Notes: generated from the sequence alone by a model not told the origin. 64,000 bases of DNA from an uncultured Pelagibacteraceae bacterium (GCA_902562645.1 CACETY010000001.1:82978-146977); one strand, 5' to 3'; counted from the stretch's first letter, positions 25,529-34,798 are shown. Made by a program: numbers and translations.

Positions 25529-25645
25529 TTAATTTTTTTTCTTTTTCTTTTCTTTTTTAAGTTTTCTTTTTTCTTTTAAAGAAAGTTTAGCTTGCTTCAT
25601 TACGCTAGCATCCTTAAATGATTTACCACTATATCTTTTCGACAT
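25529..25645 (-). CDS. 38-residue highly basic peptide between tsaD and the EVE gene
   Basis: A short reading frame starts with ATG directly after the tsaD stop (no gap) and ends with TAA directly before the EVE ATG (no gap). It reads MSKRYSGKSFKDASVMKQAK and then LSLKEKRKLK followed by an almost pure lysine tail. The exact head-to-tail fit between two real genes in a compact operon argues that it is translated. I do not recognise a family. Its charge suggests binding to RNA, DNA or ribosomes, which is an inference. The AT-rich tail could also arise by chance. Confidence 0.55.
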   Translation of the reverse strand: MSKRYSGKSFKDASVMKQAKLSLKEKRKLKKEKKKKKN

Positions 25646-26719
25646 TTATAATCTAACTCCTGCTCCTTTTAAAAACTTTGCTTTTTCGTCAAGTGGTAGT
25701 CTCGGACTTGCTGTGAGATCTAAATTATCAAATTTTTTGATTTTATACTTTTCAAGACCAACAAGTGCAATCATGGCTGCATTATCTCCACATAATTTTG
25801 GTTCAGGAAAAATTGGTTTAAAATTATTTTTTTTACATATTTTAATTAATTTTTTTCTAATACCTTTATTAGCAGCAACACCTCCAGCGATTACAAAAGC
25901 TCTTTCTTTCTTTCCGATGGTTTTTTTGAATTCATCAAATGCTACTTGTGTTTTAACTTCTAAAATTTCTTCAATTGTTTTTTGAAAAGATGCTGCAAGA
26001 TCATATTTATCTTGCTTAGATTTTATAGTGCTCGATATTCTTAAAATTGCAGTTTTAAGACCTGCAAATGATAAATTACATCCTCCTTTATTTATAATTG
26101 GTTTAGGAAGTTTAAATTTATTTGCATCTCCCTGCTGAGCAAAACCTTCTAACTTTGGCCCCCCTGGAAAATCAATTCCTAAAAGTTTTGCGGTCTTGTC
26201 AAATGCCTCTCCTAATGCATCATCAATTGTTGTTCCTAATCTTTTATATTTTCCAAGCCCATTCACACTTAGATATTGAGTGTGACCACCCGAAATTAAT
26301 AATAATAAATATGGAAAATCTAACTTTGTGCTAAGTCTTGGACTTAAGGCATGTCCCTCAAGATGGTTTACGCCAATAAAAGGTACATTTAAGCTTGCAG
26401 ATAAAGCTTTACCAAAATTTAACCCAATAGTAAGGCAAACAATTAAGCCAGGACCAGATGTTGAGGCAATTGCAGAAACATCATTTAAATTAACACCGCT
26501 TTCATTAATTGCTTTTTTTGCAATTAAATCAATTTTTTCAACATGAGACCGTGCTGCAAGCTCAGGAACTACACCTCCAAATTCTTTATGAATATCAAAT
26601 TGACTTGAAACTACGTTAGATAATATTTTGATTTTGCCATTTTTATCTTCTTCTATGATTGATACTGCTGTTTCATCGCAACTTGTCTCAATTCCAAAGA
26701 TTATTTTTTTTTCATTCAT
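25646..26719 (-). CDS. tsaD: tRNA threonylcarbamoyladenosine synthase subunit TsaD
   Basis: TsaD transfers the threonylcarbamoyl group to A37 of tRNAs that read ANN codons, together with TsaB and TsaE. The 357-residue ASKHA-fold protein has the N-terminal GIETSCDETAVSII, the metal-binding HLEGH motif near residue 114, PYLLLLISGGHTQYL, FAGLKTAILR, AGGVAANKGIRKKL and GDNAAMIALVG. All metal ligands are present. It is first in the minus-strand operon leading to acs and is divergent from hemC. Confidence 0.97.
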   Translation of the reverse strand: MNEKKIIFGIETSCDETAVSIIEEDKNGKIKILSNVVSSQFDIHKEFGGVVPELAARSHVEKIDLIAKKAINESGVNLNDVSAIASTSGPGLIVCLTIGLNFGKALSASLNVPFIGVNHLEGHALSPRLSTKLDFPYLLLLISGGHTQYLSVNGLGKYKRLGTTIDDALGEAFDKTAKLLGIDFPGGPKLEGFAQQGDANKFKLPKPIINKGGCNLSFAGLKTAILRISSTIKSKQDKYDLAASFQKTIEEILEVKTQVAFDEFKKTIGKKERAFVIAGGVAANKGIRKKLIKICKKNNFKPIFPEPKLCGDNAAMIALVGLEKYKIKKFDNLDLTASPRLPLDEKAKFLKGAGVRL

Positions 26720-26773
26720 AAATATTTATAATTAATACAATTAAACTATAAAAATGTAATAAAAATAAGAATT

Positions 26774-27685
26774 ATGAAAAGAGATAAATTTATTGTCGGT
26801 TCTCGAGGAAGTAAGTTAGCTCTAATTTATACAGAAAAAGTGATGAAGTTTCTTAAAAATGTTTCATCAACTGATATAGAAATAAAAAAAATAGTCACCA
26901 GTGGAGATGAAAACCAAAAGGATAGGTTGTCAAATATTGGAGGGAAAGGCTTATTTTCAAAAAAAATTGAAACAGAATTAATTAATCATAAAATTGATAT
27001 TGCAGTTCATGCTTTAAAAGATATGCCATCAATCGAAACTGAGGGTTTGATAACAAATTTTTATTTAAAAAGAAATTCTCCTAATGAAATATTTATTAGC
27101 AATAACAATATCAAGTTCAAGGATCTTAAACCAAATTCAACTATTGGAACCTCTTCGTATAGAAGAGAATACCAACTCCAGAGTATTAGATCAGATTTAA
27201 ATTATAAATTAATAAGAGGCAATGTGGATACTAGGATCAATAAGTTAGAGAATGGAGATTACGATGCCATTTTACTTTCCAAGGCTGGCATAGAAGCTTT
27301 GGGACTGGCAAATAAAATAACACAGGAATTTGATACGGAGGAACTAATACCATGTGCTGGACAAGGAATTATTGCAATACAATGTAGAGAAGATGATAAA
27401 GAAGTAATAAATATATTGGAAAAAATTAATGACAATCAGTCGAGAGTAATTGCAAATGCTGAGAGAAATGTTTTAAAAATTCTTGAGGGTGATTGCGATA
27501 CAGCAGTAGGTGTCTATGCAAAAATTACCAAAGATATTGTAAATATTAAGGCAGAACTTTTCTCAGTTGATGGTAAGCAGAGATTTTATGTTGATGAAAG
27601 TGAAAATGAAAAAATGATTAATGATCTAAGTATTAAGATTGGAGAAAAATTAAAATTAGAGTCAAAAGGATCATACAAAAGGTAG
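26774..27685 (+). CDS. hemC: Hydroxymethylbilane synthase (porphobilinogen deaminase)
   Basis: HemC joins four porphobilinogens to hydroxymethylbilane in heme synthesis. The 303-residue protein has GSRGSKLALIYTEKV, GGKGLFSKKIE, DIAVHALKDMPS, GTSSYRREYQLQSIR, IRGNVDTRINKL and the cofactor-binding cysteine in EGDCDTAVGVY near residue 241. Length is normal. hemD follows one base after its stop. The divergent gene is tsaD. These genes supply heme that the ccm system in this window attaches to cytochrome c. Confidence 0.96.
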   Translation: MKRDKFIVGSRGSKLALIYTEKVMKFLKNVSSTDIEIKKIVTSGDENQKDRLSNIGGKGLFSKKIETELINHKIDIAVHALKDMPSIETEGLITNFYLKRNSPNEIFISNNNIKFKDLKPNSTIGTSSYRREYQLQSIRSDLNYKLIRGNVDTRINKLENGDYDAILLSKAGIEALGLANKITQEFDTEELIPCAGQGIIAIQCREDDKEVINILEKINDNQSRVIANAERNVLKILEGDCDTAVGVYAKITKDIVNIKAELFSVDGKQRFYVDESENEKMINDLSIKIGEKLKLESKGSYKR

Positions 27686-27686
27686 G

Positions 27687-28385
27687 ATGCATATTTTATT
27701 AACAAGGCCGCTAGAAGATAGTAAAGAATTAATTTTAAGATTTACTTCTCTGGGGCATAAAGTTTCTCATTTACCTGTAATAAAAGTTGAACCAATTAAA
27801 TATGATGAACTTGACTACAGCCAATTTAAGGGAGTAATATTTACAAGTTCTAATGCAATAAAGAATTTAGACTTAACTAAAGTTGATAAGAGAATTGAAT
27901 GTTATTGTGTCGGTTCCGCAACAGAAAAAGTTGCAAAGTTAAACGGTTTTCAAAATATTATTTCTGCAGAAGGAAATGTAAATAATTTAAAAGAATTAAT
28001 ATTACAAAACTTTGACTCAAAAAATGGATCACTTCTTTACGTAAGTGGAGAAGTAGTTTCCAGTAGGTTAGATAAAGATCTTATTTCAGAGGGTTATTCT
28101 TTAAAAAGATTGATTAATTATACAGTTTCTTCAACTTTAGAAATAAAAGAGGAATTCAGAACAGAACTAAAAAAGTCAATTCCTGACATAATTTATGTTT
28201 ACTCAGAAAATAGTGCTAAGAGCTTATTAAATTTACTTAAAAAATATGACCTTTTAGATAGTTGGATGGATACTAATTTGATGTGTATGGGTGAAAAAGC
28301 ATCATCAATTTTAAATGAGATCAAGTGGAAAAAAATTTTTCTATTTAACCCTGGTGAAGAAGAGTTTTTGCTATATAAAATTTAG
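27687..28385 (+). CDS. hemD: Uroporphyrinogen-III synthase
   Basis: HemD cyclises hydroxymethylbilane with inversion of ring D. The 232-residue protein has the poorly conserved but recognisable pattern of the family: ILLTRPLEDSKELILRF at the start, GVIFTSSNAIKNL, CYCVGSATEKVAKLNGF, LLYVSGEVVSSRLDKDL and DIIYVYSENSAKSLL. Its place immediately after hemC supports the call strongly. It ends two bases before the mechanosensitive channel gene. Confidence 0.9.
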   Translation: MHILLTRPLEDSKELILRFTSLGHKVSHLPVIKVEPIKYDELDYSQFKGVIFTSSNAIKNLDLTKVDKRIECYCVGSATEKVAKLNGFQNIISAEGNVNNLKELILQNFDSKNGSLLYVSGEVVSSRLDKDLISEGYSLKRLINYTVSSTLEIKEEFRTELKKSIPDIIYVYSENSAKSLLNLLKKYDLLDSWMDTNLMCMGEKASSILNEIKWKKIFLFNPGEEEFLLYKI

Positions 28386-28387
28386 CC

Positions 28388-29473
28388 ATGGATGTTTTTG
28401 ATAATTTTACAGGACTTTTTCTATCAGTTTGGGAAAAAGGGATATTGGGTGTTAACTTTGTTGAGATCTTAATAGGTCTTGGGATATTCTTTATATTCCT
28501 AGTTTTTAGAGGCTTGATCAGTAAATTAGTAATAAGAAAATTAGAATTAATTTCAAAAAGAACCACTAATAAACTTGATGATACTTTTGTTAAGGCAATG
28601 GAGGGACCAGCAAGATTTCTTCCAATTGTTTTAGGGGTATTTTTTGCGAGCTATTATATGTCTTTTTCAGAAGACACCAGATTATTTTTAGACAATGTAA
28701 ATAGAACTTTAATTACAATTCTACTTTTTTGGATTATTCATCAAATAATTGAGCCAATTTCTTACATTCTCAGTGGGTTTGATAAAATTTTAACTAGAGA
28801 ATTAATCGGTTGGATCATTAAATCACTTAAAATTTTAATTTTAATTTTAGGTGCTGCAGCAGTTTTAGAATTATGGGGAATTAAAATTGGTCCGATAATA
28901 GCTGGACTAGGTTTATTTGGTGTTGCTGTTGCATTAGGAGCTCAAGATTTATTTAAAAATTTGATTTCAGGAATTTTAGTTCTTGTAGAGAAAAGATTTA
29001 AGATGGGTGATTGGATCGAAGTTGAGGGAATAATTGAGGGTGTAGTAGAAAAAATAGGTTTTAGATCCACCGTAATAAGAAAATTTGACAAATCTTTAGC
29101 TATTATACCCAATTTTCAGTTTGCAGAAAATGCTGTTATAAATAAAAGTCAAATAACTAACTGGAGAATTAGTTGGACGATAACTCTTCAATACGATTCA
29201 ACGGTAGAACAATTAAAAACTATTAGAAATGACATAGAGAATTTTATTAATCATTCAGAAGATTATGATACAGCTGTTGGAGTATCGGTAAGAGTCGATA
29301 AATTTTCTGATAGCTCAATAGATATGTATGTGAGATGTTACACAAAAACAAATAGTTGGAGCGAAATGTTATTAGTAAAGGAAAGACTTGCAATTAAGAT
29401 TAAAGAAATTGTAGAGAGTAACAAAGCCTCTTTTGCTTTCCCAAGCACGTCTATTTATGTAGAAAAGAAATGA
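28388..29473 (+). CDS. MscS-family mechanosensitive ion channel
   Basis: The 361-residue inner-membrane protein has about four or five hydrophobic helices before the pore. The pore helix and beta-domain block is GLGLFGVAVALGAQDLFKNLI followed by GILVLVEKRFKMGDWIEV and IGFRSTVIRKFD, the signature of MscS. The C-terminal alpha-beta domain follows. It would release solutes on hypo-osmotic shock. It is slightly longer than E. coli MscS because of an extra N-terminal membrane part. The yggT stop-start overlap downstream suggests a shared envelope-stress role. Confidence 0.93.
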   Translation: MDVFDNFTGLFLSVWEKGILGVNFVEILIGLGIFFIFLVFRGLISKLVIRKLELISKRTTNKLDDTFVKAMEGPARFLPIVLGVFFASYYMSFSEDTRLFLDNVNRTLITILLFWIIHQIIEPISYILSGFDKILTRELIGWIIKSLKILILILGAAAVLELWGIKIGPIIAGLGLFGVAVALGAQDLFKNLISGILVLVEKRFKMGDWIEVEGIIEGVVEKIGFRSTVIRKFDKSLAIIPNFQFAENAVINKSQITNWRISWTITLQYDSTVEQLKTIRNDIENFINHSEDYDTAVGVSVRVDKFSDSSIDMYVRCYTKTNSWSEMLLVKERLAIKIKEIVESNKASFAFPSTSIYVEKK

Positions 29474-29760
29474 TAGCTATATTTTATTTAGTTCTCCAAC
29501 TTTTGAAATTATATTCATATGTCGTGATAGCAAACGTTGTTATTAGCTGGTTAATAGCTTTTAATGTCTTAAATACATCGAACAGATTTGTTTATTCAAT
29601 TTTAGAATTTACCTATAAACTCACCGATCCAATTCTCAATAAAATCAGGGGTTTTTTACCTAGCCTTGGTGCTTTTGATATATCGCCAATAATTCTTCTT
29701 TTGTTGATATGGTTTATAGAAATGTGTATGAAGCTCTACATAGCACCACTAATTTTTTAA
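29470..29760 (+). CDS. YggT family membrane protein
   Basis: The 96-residue protein has two hydrophobic helices (about residues 3-27 and 72-94) separated by the family block NVLNTSNRFVYSILEFTYKL then TDPILNKIRGFLPSLG. Members are small inner-membrane proteins with a poorly known role; in some bacteria they help osmotic tolerance. The ATG overlaps the mscS stop (ATGA), which fits that idea. folD follows four bases later. Confidence 0.92.
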   Translation: MIAIFYLVLQLLKLYSYVVIANVVISWLIAFNVLNTSNRFVYSILEFTYKLTDPILNKIRGFLPSLGAFDISPIILLLLIWFIEMCMKLYIAPLIF

Positions 29761-29764
29761 TATC

Positions 29765-30613
29765 ATGATTTTAATTGACGGAAAAAAACAATCAGCTGAA
29801 CTAAGAGAACAACTAAAACAAGAAGTTGAGAGTTTAAAACAGAAACACAATAAAGTTCCAGGTCTTACAGTAATTTTAATTGGGGACTTAGCTCCAAGCC
29901 AAATTTATGTAAGAAATAAAGAAAAATCAGCAAAACAAGTTGGCCTGAAATCAGAAGTTATAAAATATCCAGATACAGTGGATGAAAAAACTGTTTTAAA
30001 TAAAATAGAGGAACTTAATAAGGATGAAACAGTTTCAGGAATTTTAGTTCAATTACCATTACCCAAACATATCAACAAGCAACATGTTATTGAAACTATC
30101 TCACCACACAAGGATGTAGATGGTTTACATCCAATGAATGTGGGTAATCTATCGTCTGGATATCAAGGATCAATTCCTTGTACACCACTTGGATGTTATT
30201 ACTTATTAAAAAAAATTGAACCTAACCTAACGGGAAAAAAAGCCGTCATGATTGGTAGATCAAATTTAAACGGAAAAGCTATGGCGCAGCTTTTACTTCA
30301 AGAAGATTGTACAGTAACGATTACTCATTCAAAAACTAAAGACCTTCAGCATGAGTGCTTTGAGGCAGATGTGATTGTTGCAGCAGTTGGAATTCCTGAA
30401 CTTATAAAGGGAGATTGGGTAAAAAAAGATGCAATAGTTATAGATGTCGGAATAAATAAAACAGAAAATGGTATAGTGGGTGATGTAAATTTTGAAGAAG
30501 TTTCAAAAGTTGCAAAAGCTTTAACACCAGTTCCAGGTGGCGTTGGACCTATGACAATTGCATGTCTTTTAAAAAATACAATTGAGTGTTTCAAAAGATC
30601 GTTAATTAATTAA
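29765..30613 (+). CDS. folD: Methylenetetrahydrofolate dehydrogenase / cyclohydrolase FolD
   Basis: FolD interconverts methylene-, methenyl- and formyl-tetrahydrofolate using NADP. The 282-residue protein contains the catalytic lysine segment YVRNKEKSAKQVGL near residue 56, GILVQLPLPKHI, PHKDVDGLHPMN, PCTPLGCYYLL, the dinucleotide block AVMIGRSNLNGKAMAQLL and LTPVPGGVGPMTIACL. All are intact. One-carbon flux through folate matters for the PurH formyl transfer encoded in this window. Confidence 0.97.
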   Translation: MILIDGKKQSAELREQLKQEVESLKQKHNKVPGLTVILIGDLAPSQIYVRNKEKSAKQVGLKSEVIKYPDTVDEKTVLNKIEELNKDETVSGILVQLPLPKHINKQHVIETISPHKDVDGLHPMNVGNLSSGYQGSIPCTPLGCYYLLKKIEPNLTGKKAVMIGRSNLNGKAMAQLLLQEDCTVTITHSKTKDLQHECFEADVIVAAVGIPELIKGDWVKKDAIVIDVGINKTENGIVGDVNFEEVSKVAKALTPVPGGVGPMTIACLLKNTIECFKRSLIN

Positions 30614-30678
30614 AGATAATTACCAAAGTTATCAATTTAAATTCTTATTTTTTTATTTATAATTCTTTATCATTAGCT

Positions 30679-31677
30679 ATGGAAAAAATACCTTATCATC
30701 ACTTACCAGACGGTAGCTTCAGAAACCCAGAGGGTTCACCTGAGAGAAACTCTAATTTCAAATGGTCCTTTAAAGTATTCAACAAAGAAAAGAAAAAACT
30801 TAATATGTCTGTTCCCGATGATCATGTTATTGATAAACAAAGAGTTCTTTCAAATTTAGAAAATTTAAAAAATGATGATTATGTCGGTTGGATTGGACAT
30901 GCAACTTTCTTAATAAAGCTTGGAAATACAATAATTATAACTGATCCTGTTTTTTCAAAAAATGCAGGCCCACTAATTTTTGGTCCAAAAAGATATGTTA
31001 AAACAGCCCTAGATTTAAATGAAATTCCTAAGACAGACTTATTTCTTCTAACTCATAATCATTACGATCATCAAGATATGACTACAATTAGAAGATTTCC
31101 TTTTAAGGATGCAAAAGTTTTACTTCCTCTAAAGCTTGGAAAATATTTCACACGAAATAGCTACAAAGATGTGACTGAAATGGATTGGTATGATGAAATT
31201 AAAGTTAATGAAAACCTTAAAGTAACATTAGTACCCGCAGTCCACTGGTCAAAAAGAAGCTTAACAGATACTAATAAAACTTTATGGGGAAACTTTTTAA
31301 TTGAATATAAGAATAAAAAAATACTCTTTGCTTGTGATACTGGAGTTGGGAATATATATAAAGAATTAGGTGAAAAATACGGACCTATTGATTTAACACT
31401 TATTAATATTGGAGCTTATAATTTTTATCCATTATCACCTAATAAAGATAAATCCTCTTACCATACTAATCCTGAAGAGGCTTTAAGTATTGCAAGAGAC
31501 CTTAAAAGTACAAAAGTTTTAGGTATGCACTGGGGTACTTTTGTTTTATCATTAGAGCCAATAATGGAGCCACCCGTTAGATTTAAAGATAATGCAGAAA
31601 AATATGGTTTTAAAAAAGAAGATGCAATTATTTTTAAAATTGGTGAATTTCAGTCTTTAAAAAATTTAGGAATTTAA
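30679..31677 (+). CDS. Metallo-beta-lactamase fold hydrolase (NAPE-PLD / UlaG-like)
   Basis: The 332-residue protein has the metallo-hydrolase signature HNHYDHQD near residue 125, preceded by VGWIGHATFLIKLGNTIIITDPVF and followed by VPAVHWSKRS, FACDTGVGN and LGMHWGTF. This order matches the subgroup that includes N-acyl-phosphatidylethanolamine phospholipase D and the RomA/UlaG-like lactonases. The block HWSKRS is typical of the NAPE-PLD side. There is no signal peptide. A role in phospholipid turnover is possible but not shown. Its stop overlaps the convergent small gene by four bases. Confidence 0.85.
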   Translation: MEKIPYHHLPDGSFRNPEGSPERNSNFKWSFKVFNKEKKKLNMSVPDDHVIDKQRVLSNLENLKNDDYVGWIGHATFLIKLGNTIIITDPVFSKNAGPLIFGPKRYVKTALDLNEIPKTDLFLLTHNHYDHQDMTTIRRFPFKDAKVLLPLKLGKYFTRNSYKDVTEMDWYDEIKVNENLKVTLVPAVHWSKRSLTDTNKTLWGNFLIEYKNKKILFACDTGVGNIYKELGEKYGPIDLTLINIGAYNFYPLSPNKDKSSYHTNPEEALSIARDLKSTKVLGMHWGTFVLSLEPIMEPPVRFKDNAEKYGFKKEDAIIFKIGEFQSLKNLGI

Positions 31678-31910
31678 CAACAGCCGCAAGTTTTCTTTGG
31701 CTTATTTTTTTCTTCTTTTAATAATTTTTCTTCAGTTTTTTCTATTTCTTGCTCTCTTGCACTTTCTTCTAAAGCAGTTTTTTCTTGCAATAGTTTGTTT
31801 TCAAAATATGCATAAAGAGAGTTAAAGCCTAACTTAGAAGCCTTTTTTTCTTCGTAGTTTCTTCTTCCCTTTAAATTTTCAATTAATTCTAATATCTGTG
31901 GGTTTTGCAT
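31674..31910 (-). CDS. Small charged protein with a CGCC tail
   Basis: The 78-residue protein is mostly one long charged helix, probably a coiled coil (QEKTALEESAREQEIEKTEE), and ends in K-K-T-C-G-C-C. Three cysteines in the last four residues suggest metal binding or redox contact. I do not recognise the family. It overlaps the convergent hydrolase gene by four bases and lies about 40 bases from the photolyase-like gene end. Its coding nature is supported by clean start and stop and by the lack of any other gene in the interval. Confidence 0.68.
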   Translation of the reverse strand: MQNPQILELIENLKGRRNYEEKKASKLGFNSLYAYFENKLLQEKTALEESAREQEIEKTEEKLLKEEKNKPKKTCGCC

Positions 31911-31951
31911 ATTATTTTTATCTCATAAATTAAAAAAATTTCAATTACAAT

Positions 31952-33094
31952 TTATTCAAGGTTTTCAACTATTTTAGGAATATATTTTTTAAAGTTAAAA
32001 AAACCTTTGTTACAAAACTTCCATGAATTTTGATCTAACTTTCTATAAAGAAACTCAATATTTTTTAGCGAGTTTTGATTTATGTAATCTAAATTTTCTC
32101 CAACAGTTGGATAAAGGCAGTAACAACTTTCTAAGTTTTTAATTTCGTTTATATCAATAATCTTACAATTAATTGATTTTTCCTCTAACCTTTTCTTTTG
32201 TTCTTCAATTAAACTATTCTTAAAATTCAGTACATTTTCACTAAGTTTAATATTTCTTTTTTCATTTTTAATATCAATAAGAAGAATTTTTTTGAATTTT
32301 TGTAATGTGAAGTCAGTGATTTCAAATGCTAAGTTGTTTTCAAAAACTAGTAAGTTTTTCTCTTCAATATTTATCGGATTTTCAAAAGTTTTATGAAGAA
32401 TAGTATAATTTTTATCATTTATTATTGGGGGTGCATTTTCTTTAAGTTTAATATTTTCAAATCTATTATTTGTAAATTTTTTAATATTCCATTCACTTGC
32501 AAGATAATGTTTCCCTTGAGTTTGAATACCTGCAACCCAACGCCAACCTAAAGTGTTAGATGCAGTATCACCATCGTATAAGTGTTGCATAAAAAATTCA
32601 GCACCAAGTTGCCAAGGTAATTCTAGTGTAAATATCCAAATGCTTGCAAACCACATTCTGGTATGATTATGCAAATAATTATAAGTCTTAAGTTCATTTA
32701 CCCATTCATTGAAGCATTCAATTTCAGTGTTACCTTCAATGGCATTTAAGTAACTTTTATTATCTTTAAATTCTTCTTTTATTCTTTTTAAATCTAATAA
32801 ATAATCATCCCAAACTCCTGATCTTAGTTCCAACCAACCTTTCCAATATGTCCGCCACAAAACTTCTTGAATAAATTTTTCATTTTTTGAAAAGGAAAAT
32901 CTTTCCAGTGATTTACTAATCACTTCTTTTTCATTAATCACCCCATGTGTAATATATGGTGATAAGCAAGATGTATTAGATCGTTTATCAGGACCAAAAT
33001 CAAAATTTCTTAATTTTGAATATTCTCCTAGATTATTTTTTATAAAATTATCTAACTTCTCTATAGCCGAAGCTCTTGTAGTTTTAAATTCCAT
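31952..33094 (-). CDS. Photolyase/cryptochrome-like FAD-domain protein with unusual domain order
   Basis: Residues about 1-230 match the helical FAD domain of DNA photolyases: TSCLSPYITHGVINEKEVI, then EVLWRTYWKGWLELRSG, YLHNHTRMWFASIWI, FFMQHLYDGDTASNTLGWRW and GIQTQGKHYLASEWNI. The normal N-terminal antenna domain is absent. Residues about 235-380 instead form an alpha-beta region (KKILLIDI, FKNSLIEEQKKRLEEK, YCLYPTVGENLDYI) that could be a displaced antenna-type domain. The protein may repair UV damage or act as a light sensor. It follows argG on the minus strand, six bases away. Confidence 0.75.
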   Translation of the reverse strand: MEFKTTRASAIEKLDNFIKNNLGEYSKLRNFDFGPDKRSNTSCLSPYITHGVINEKEVISKSLERFSFSKNEKFIQEVLWRTYWKGWLELRSGVWDDYLLDLKRIKEEFKDNKSYLNAIEGNTEIECFNEWVNELKTYNYLHNHTRMWFASIWIFTLELPWQLGAEFFMQHLYDGDTASNTLGWRWVAGIQTQGKHYLASEWNIKKFTNNRFENIKLKENAPPIINDKNYTILHKTFENPINIEEKNLLVFENNLAFEITDFTLQKFKKILLIDIKNEKRNIKLSENVLNFKNSLIEEQKKRLEEKSINCKIIDINEIKNLESCYCLYPTVGENLDYINQNSLKNIEFLYRKLDQNSWKFCNKGFFNFKKYIPKIVENLE

Positions 33095-33100
33095 TTATTT

Positions 33101-34285
33101 TTATCTTAATTTTTTTTTATGAAAATTAATAAATCTTTCTACATTTGATTTATTAAAAGTTTTATTTTCCTCGAAAGAAACTTTTTTCATTGAATAAGCA
33201 TTACTTGAAGTTTGTCTTGATTGAATTGTAATATTTCCTTTATAAAGTTTGAGTTTTACTGATCCATTTACTTTATTTTTTTTCAAATCAACAATCTTTT
33301 GTATTTTAAATCTTTCTTTTGAATACCAATAACCATTATAAACAAGCTCTGCATATCTTGGCATAACCTCATCTTTTTTATGCATTGTCTCTTTATCTAA
33401 AGTTACAGACTCGATTGCCCTGTGAGCGACAAGCAATAATGTTCCTCCAGGAGTTTCATAAACTCCTCTAGACTTTATTCCAATAAATCTATTCTCGACT
33501 AAATCCACTCTTCCTATTCCATTTCTTCCAGCTAATTGATTTAATTTATCCAAAACTTTTGCTGGAGATAATTTTTTTCCATTTAAACCAATAGGGTCAC
33601 CATTTTTGTAATTAATAGTAACAAAGCTTGGTTTATTTGGAGCCTTTTCAGGAGAAGTTGTTCTTTGAAAAATAAATTCTGGTGCTGAATTTTTAGGATT
33701 TTCTAAAACTTTACCCTCAGTTGAAGTATGAAATAAATTATCATCAACTGAGAAAGGTGGTGCACCTTTTTTGTCTTTTGGAATGGGTATTCCATGTTTT
33801 TTTGCATAATTAATTAGATCGGTTCTTGATTTTAACTTCCAAATTCTCCATGGCGCAATTATTTTAATTTTAGGACCAAAATAATGATATCCTAATTCAA
33901 ATCTTACTTGATCATTTCCTTTTCCTGTCGAACCATGTGAGACAGCATAAGCATTATATTTTTTAGCTACTCTAATTTGATCTTTTGCAATCAGTGGTCT
34001 TGCTATGGATGTACCTAATAAATAAACACCTTCATAAAGAGCGTGGCCTCTTATCATTGGGTAAACATAATCCTTAACAAAAATATTTTTTAGATCTTGT
34101 ATTATGATTTTTTTAACTCCCAATTTTTTTGCATTCTTAATTATTTTTTTTTTATCCATTTCCTGCCCAACATCAGCAGTGTATGCTATAACTTCAGCAT
34201 CGTAATTTTCTTGAAGCCATTTAAGAATGATAGACGTATCCAAACCACCTGAATAGGCGAGTACAATCTTCTTTTGTTTTTTCAT
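33101..34285 (-). CDS. argG: Argininosuccinate synthase
   Basis: ArgG condenses citrulline and aspartate with ATP to argininosuccinate. The 394-residue protein starts with the PP-loop LAYSGGLDTSIILKWLQE. It continues with the citrulline/aspartate-binding AVSHGSTGKGNDQVRFELGY, then IAPWRIW and DDNLFHTSTEGK. Length is normal. The ATG comes directly before the ialB-type stop upstream (no gap), so it is in one operon with the aldo/keto reductase and IalB genes. No argH is in the window. Confidence 0.97.
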   Translation of the reverse strand: MKKQKKIVLAYSGGLDTSIILKWLQENYDAEVIAYTADVGQEMDKKKIIKNAKKLGVKKIIIQDLKNIFVKDYVYPMIRGHALYEGVYLLGTSIARPLIAKDQIRVAKKYNAYAVSHGSTGKGNDQVRFELGYHYFGPKIKIIAPWRIWKLKSRTDLINYAKKHGIPIPKDKKGAPPFSVDDNLFHTSTEGKVLENPKNSAPEFIFQRTTSPEKAPNKPSFVTINYKNGDPIGLNGKKLSPAKVLDKLNQLAGRNGIGRVDLVENRFIGIKSRGVYETPGGTLLLVAHRAIESVTLDKETMHKKDEVMPRYAELVYNGYWYSKERFKIQKIVDLKKNKVNGSVKLKLYKGNITIQSRQTSSNAYSMKKVSFEENKTFNKSNVERFINFHKKKLR

Positions 34286-34798
34286 TTAAGTGCAGCTTTT
34301 TTTTGCAGCGTTATAAGCTTTTGTAAATCCCATTAAAGAATAGTCATCAGTAGTTTGAGTACCACTTTGTTTATAAGCAGTTATCATTAGCCTAGATGCC
34401 TTTTTCATTCTTTTAATTATTTTTTGTTCTGTTTTTCCACTAGAAATCCAAGCAAATTTATTTTGTGGTAAATCAAATTCAAATTTAGATTTACCTGATG
34501 TAGCTAAAATTGCGTTTTGTGGATTAAAATCGTAACCAGATGTTATGCTTACTTCATCTGAAATTTTATCTTCTGGTCTAAATGATACAAACAATCTAGC
34601 TTTTCTAATGCTTGCTTTAGGAGATTGTCTAACTGGAACTGAATAAGCAAAACAGATTTTCCCAGTTTCATTAAAAACTGCAACTGCATTCCAATCTTTA
34701 AATGTACCTAATTTTGTTAAATCTTCAGACTGAGCAAAGGTTATTGAATATACCGATAATATTAATGTTTTTACAAATATTCTTTTAATTAAGGACAT
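34286..34798 (-). CDS. IalB (invasion-associated locus B) family periplasmic protein
   Basis: The 170-residue protein has a signal peptide (residues 1-22, ending SVYSITFAQS) and the IalB family pattern: TFKDWNAVAVFNETGKICFAY, then FVSFRPEDKISDEVSI, KFAWISSGKTEQKIIKRMKK and a final SLMGFTKAYNAAKKSC. IalB-type proteins are widespread in alphaproteobacteria, including free-living ones, so the name does not imply virulence here. The two cysteines could pair. Its start overlaps the aldo/keto reductase stop by ten bases, and argG follows at once. Confidence 0.88.
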   Translation of the reverse strand: MSLIKRIFVKTLILSVYSITFAQSEDLTKLGTFKDWNAVAVFNETGKICFAYSVPVRQSPKASIRKARLFVSFRPEDKISDEVSITSGYDFNPQNAILATSGKSKFEFDLPQNKFAWISSGKTEQKIIKRMKKASRLMITAYKQSGTQTTDDYSLMGFTKAYNAAKKSCT

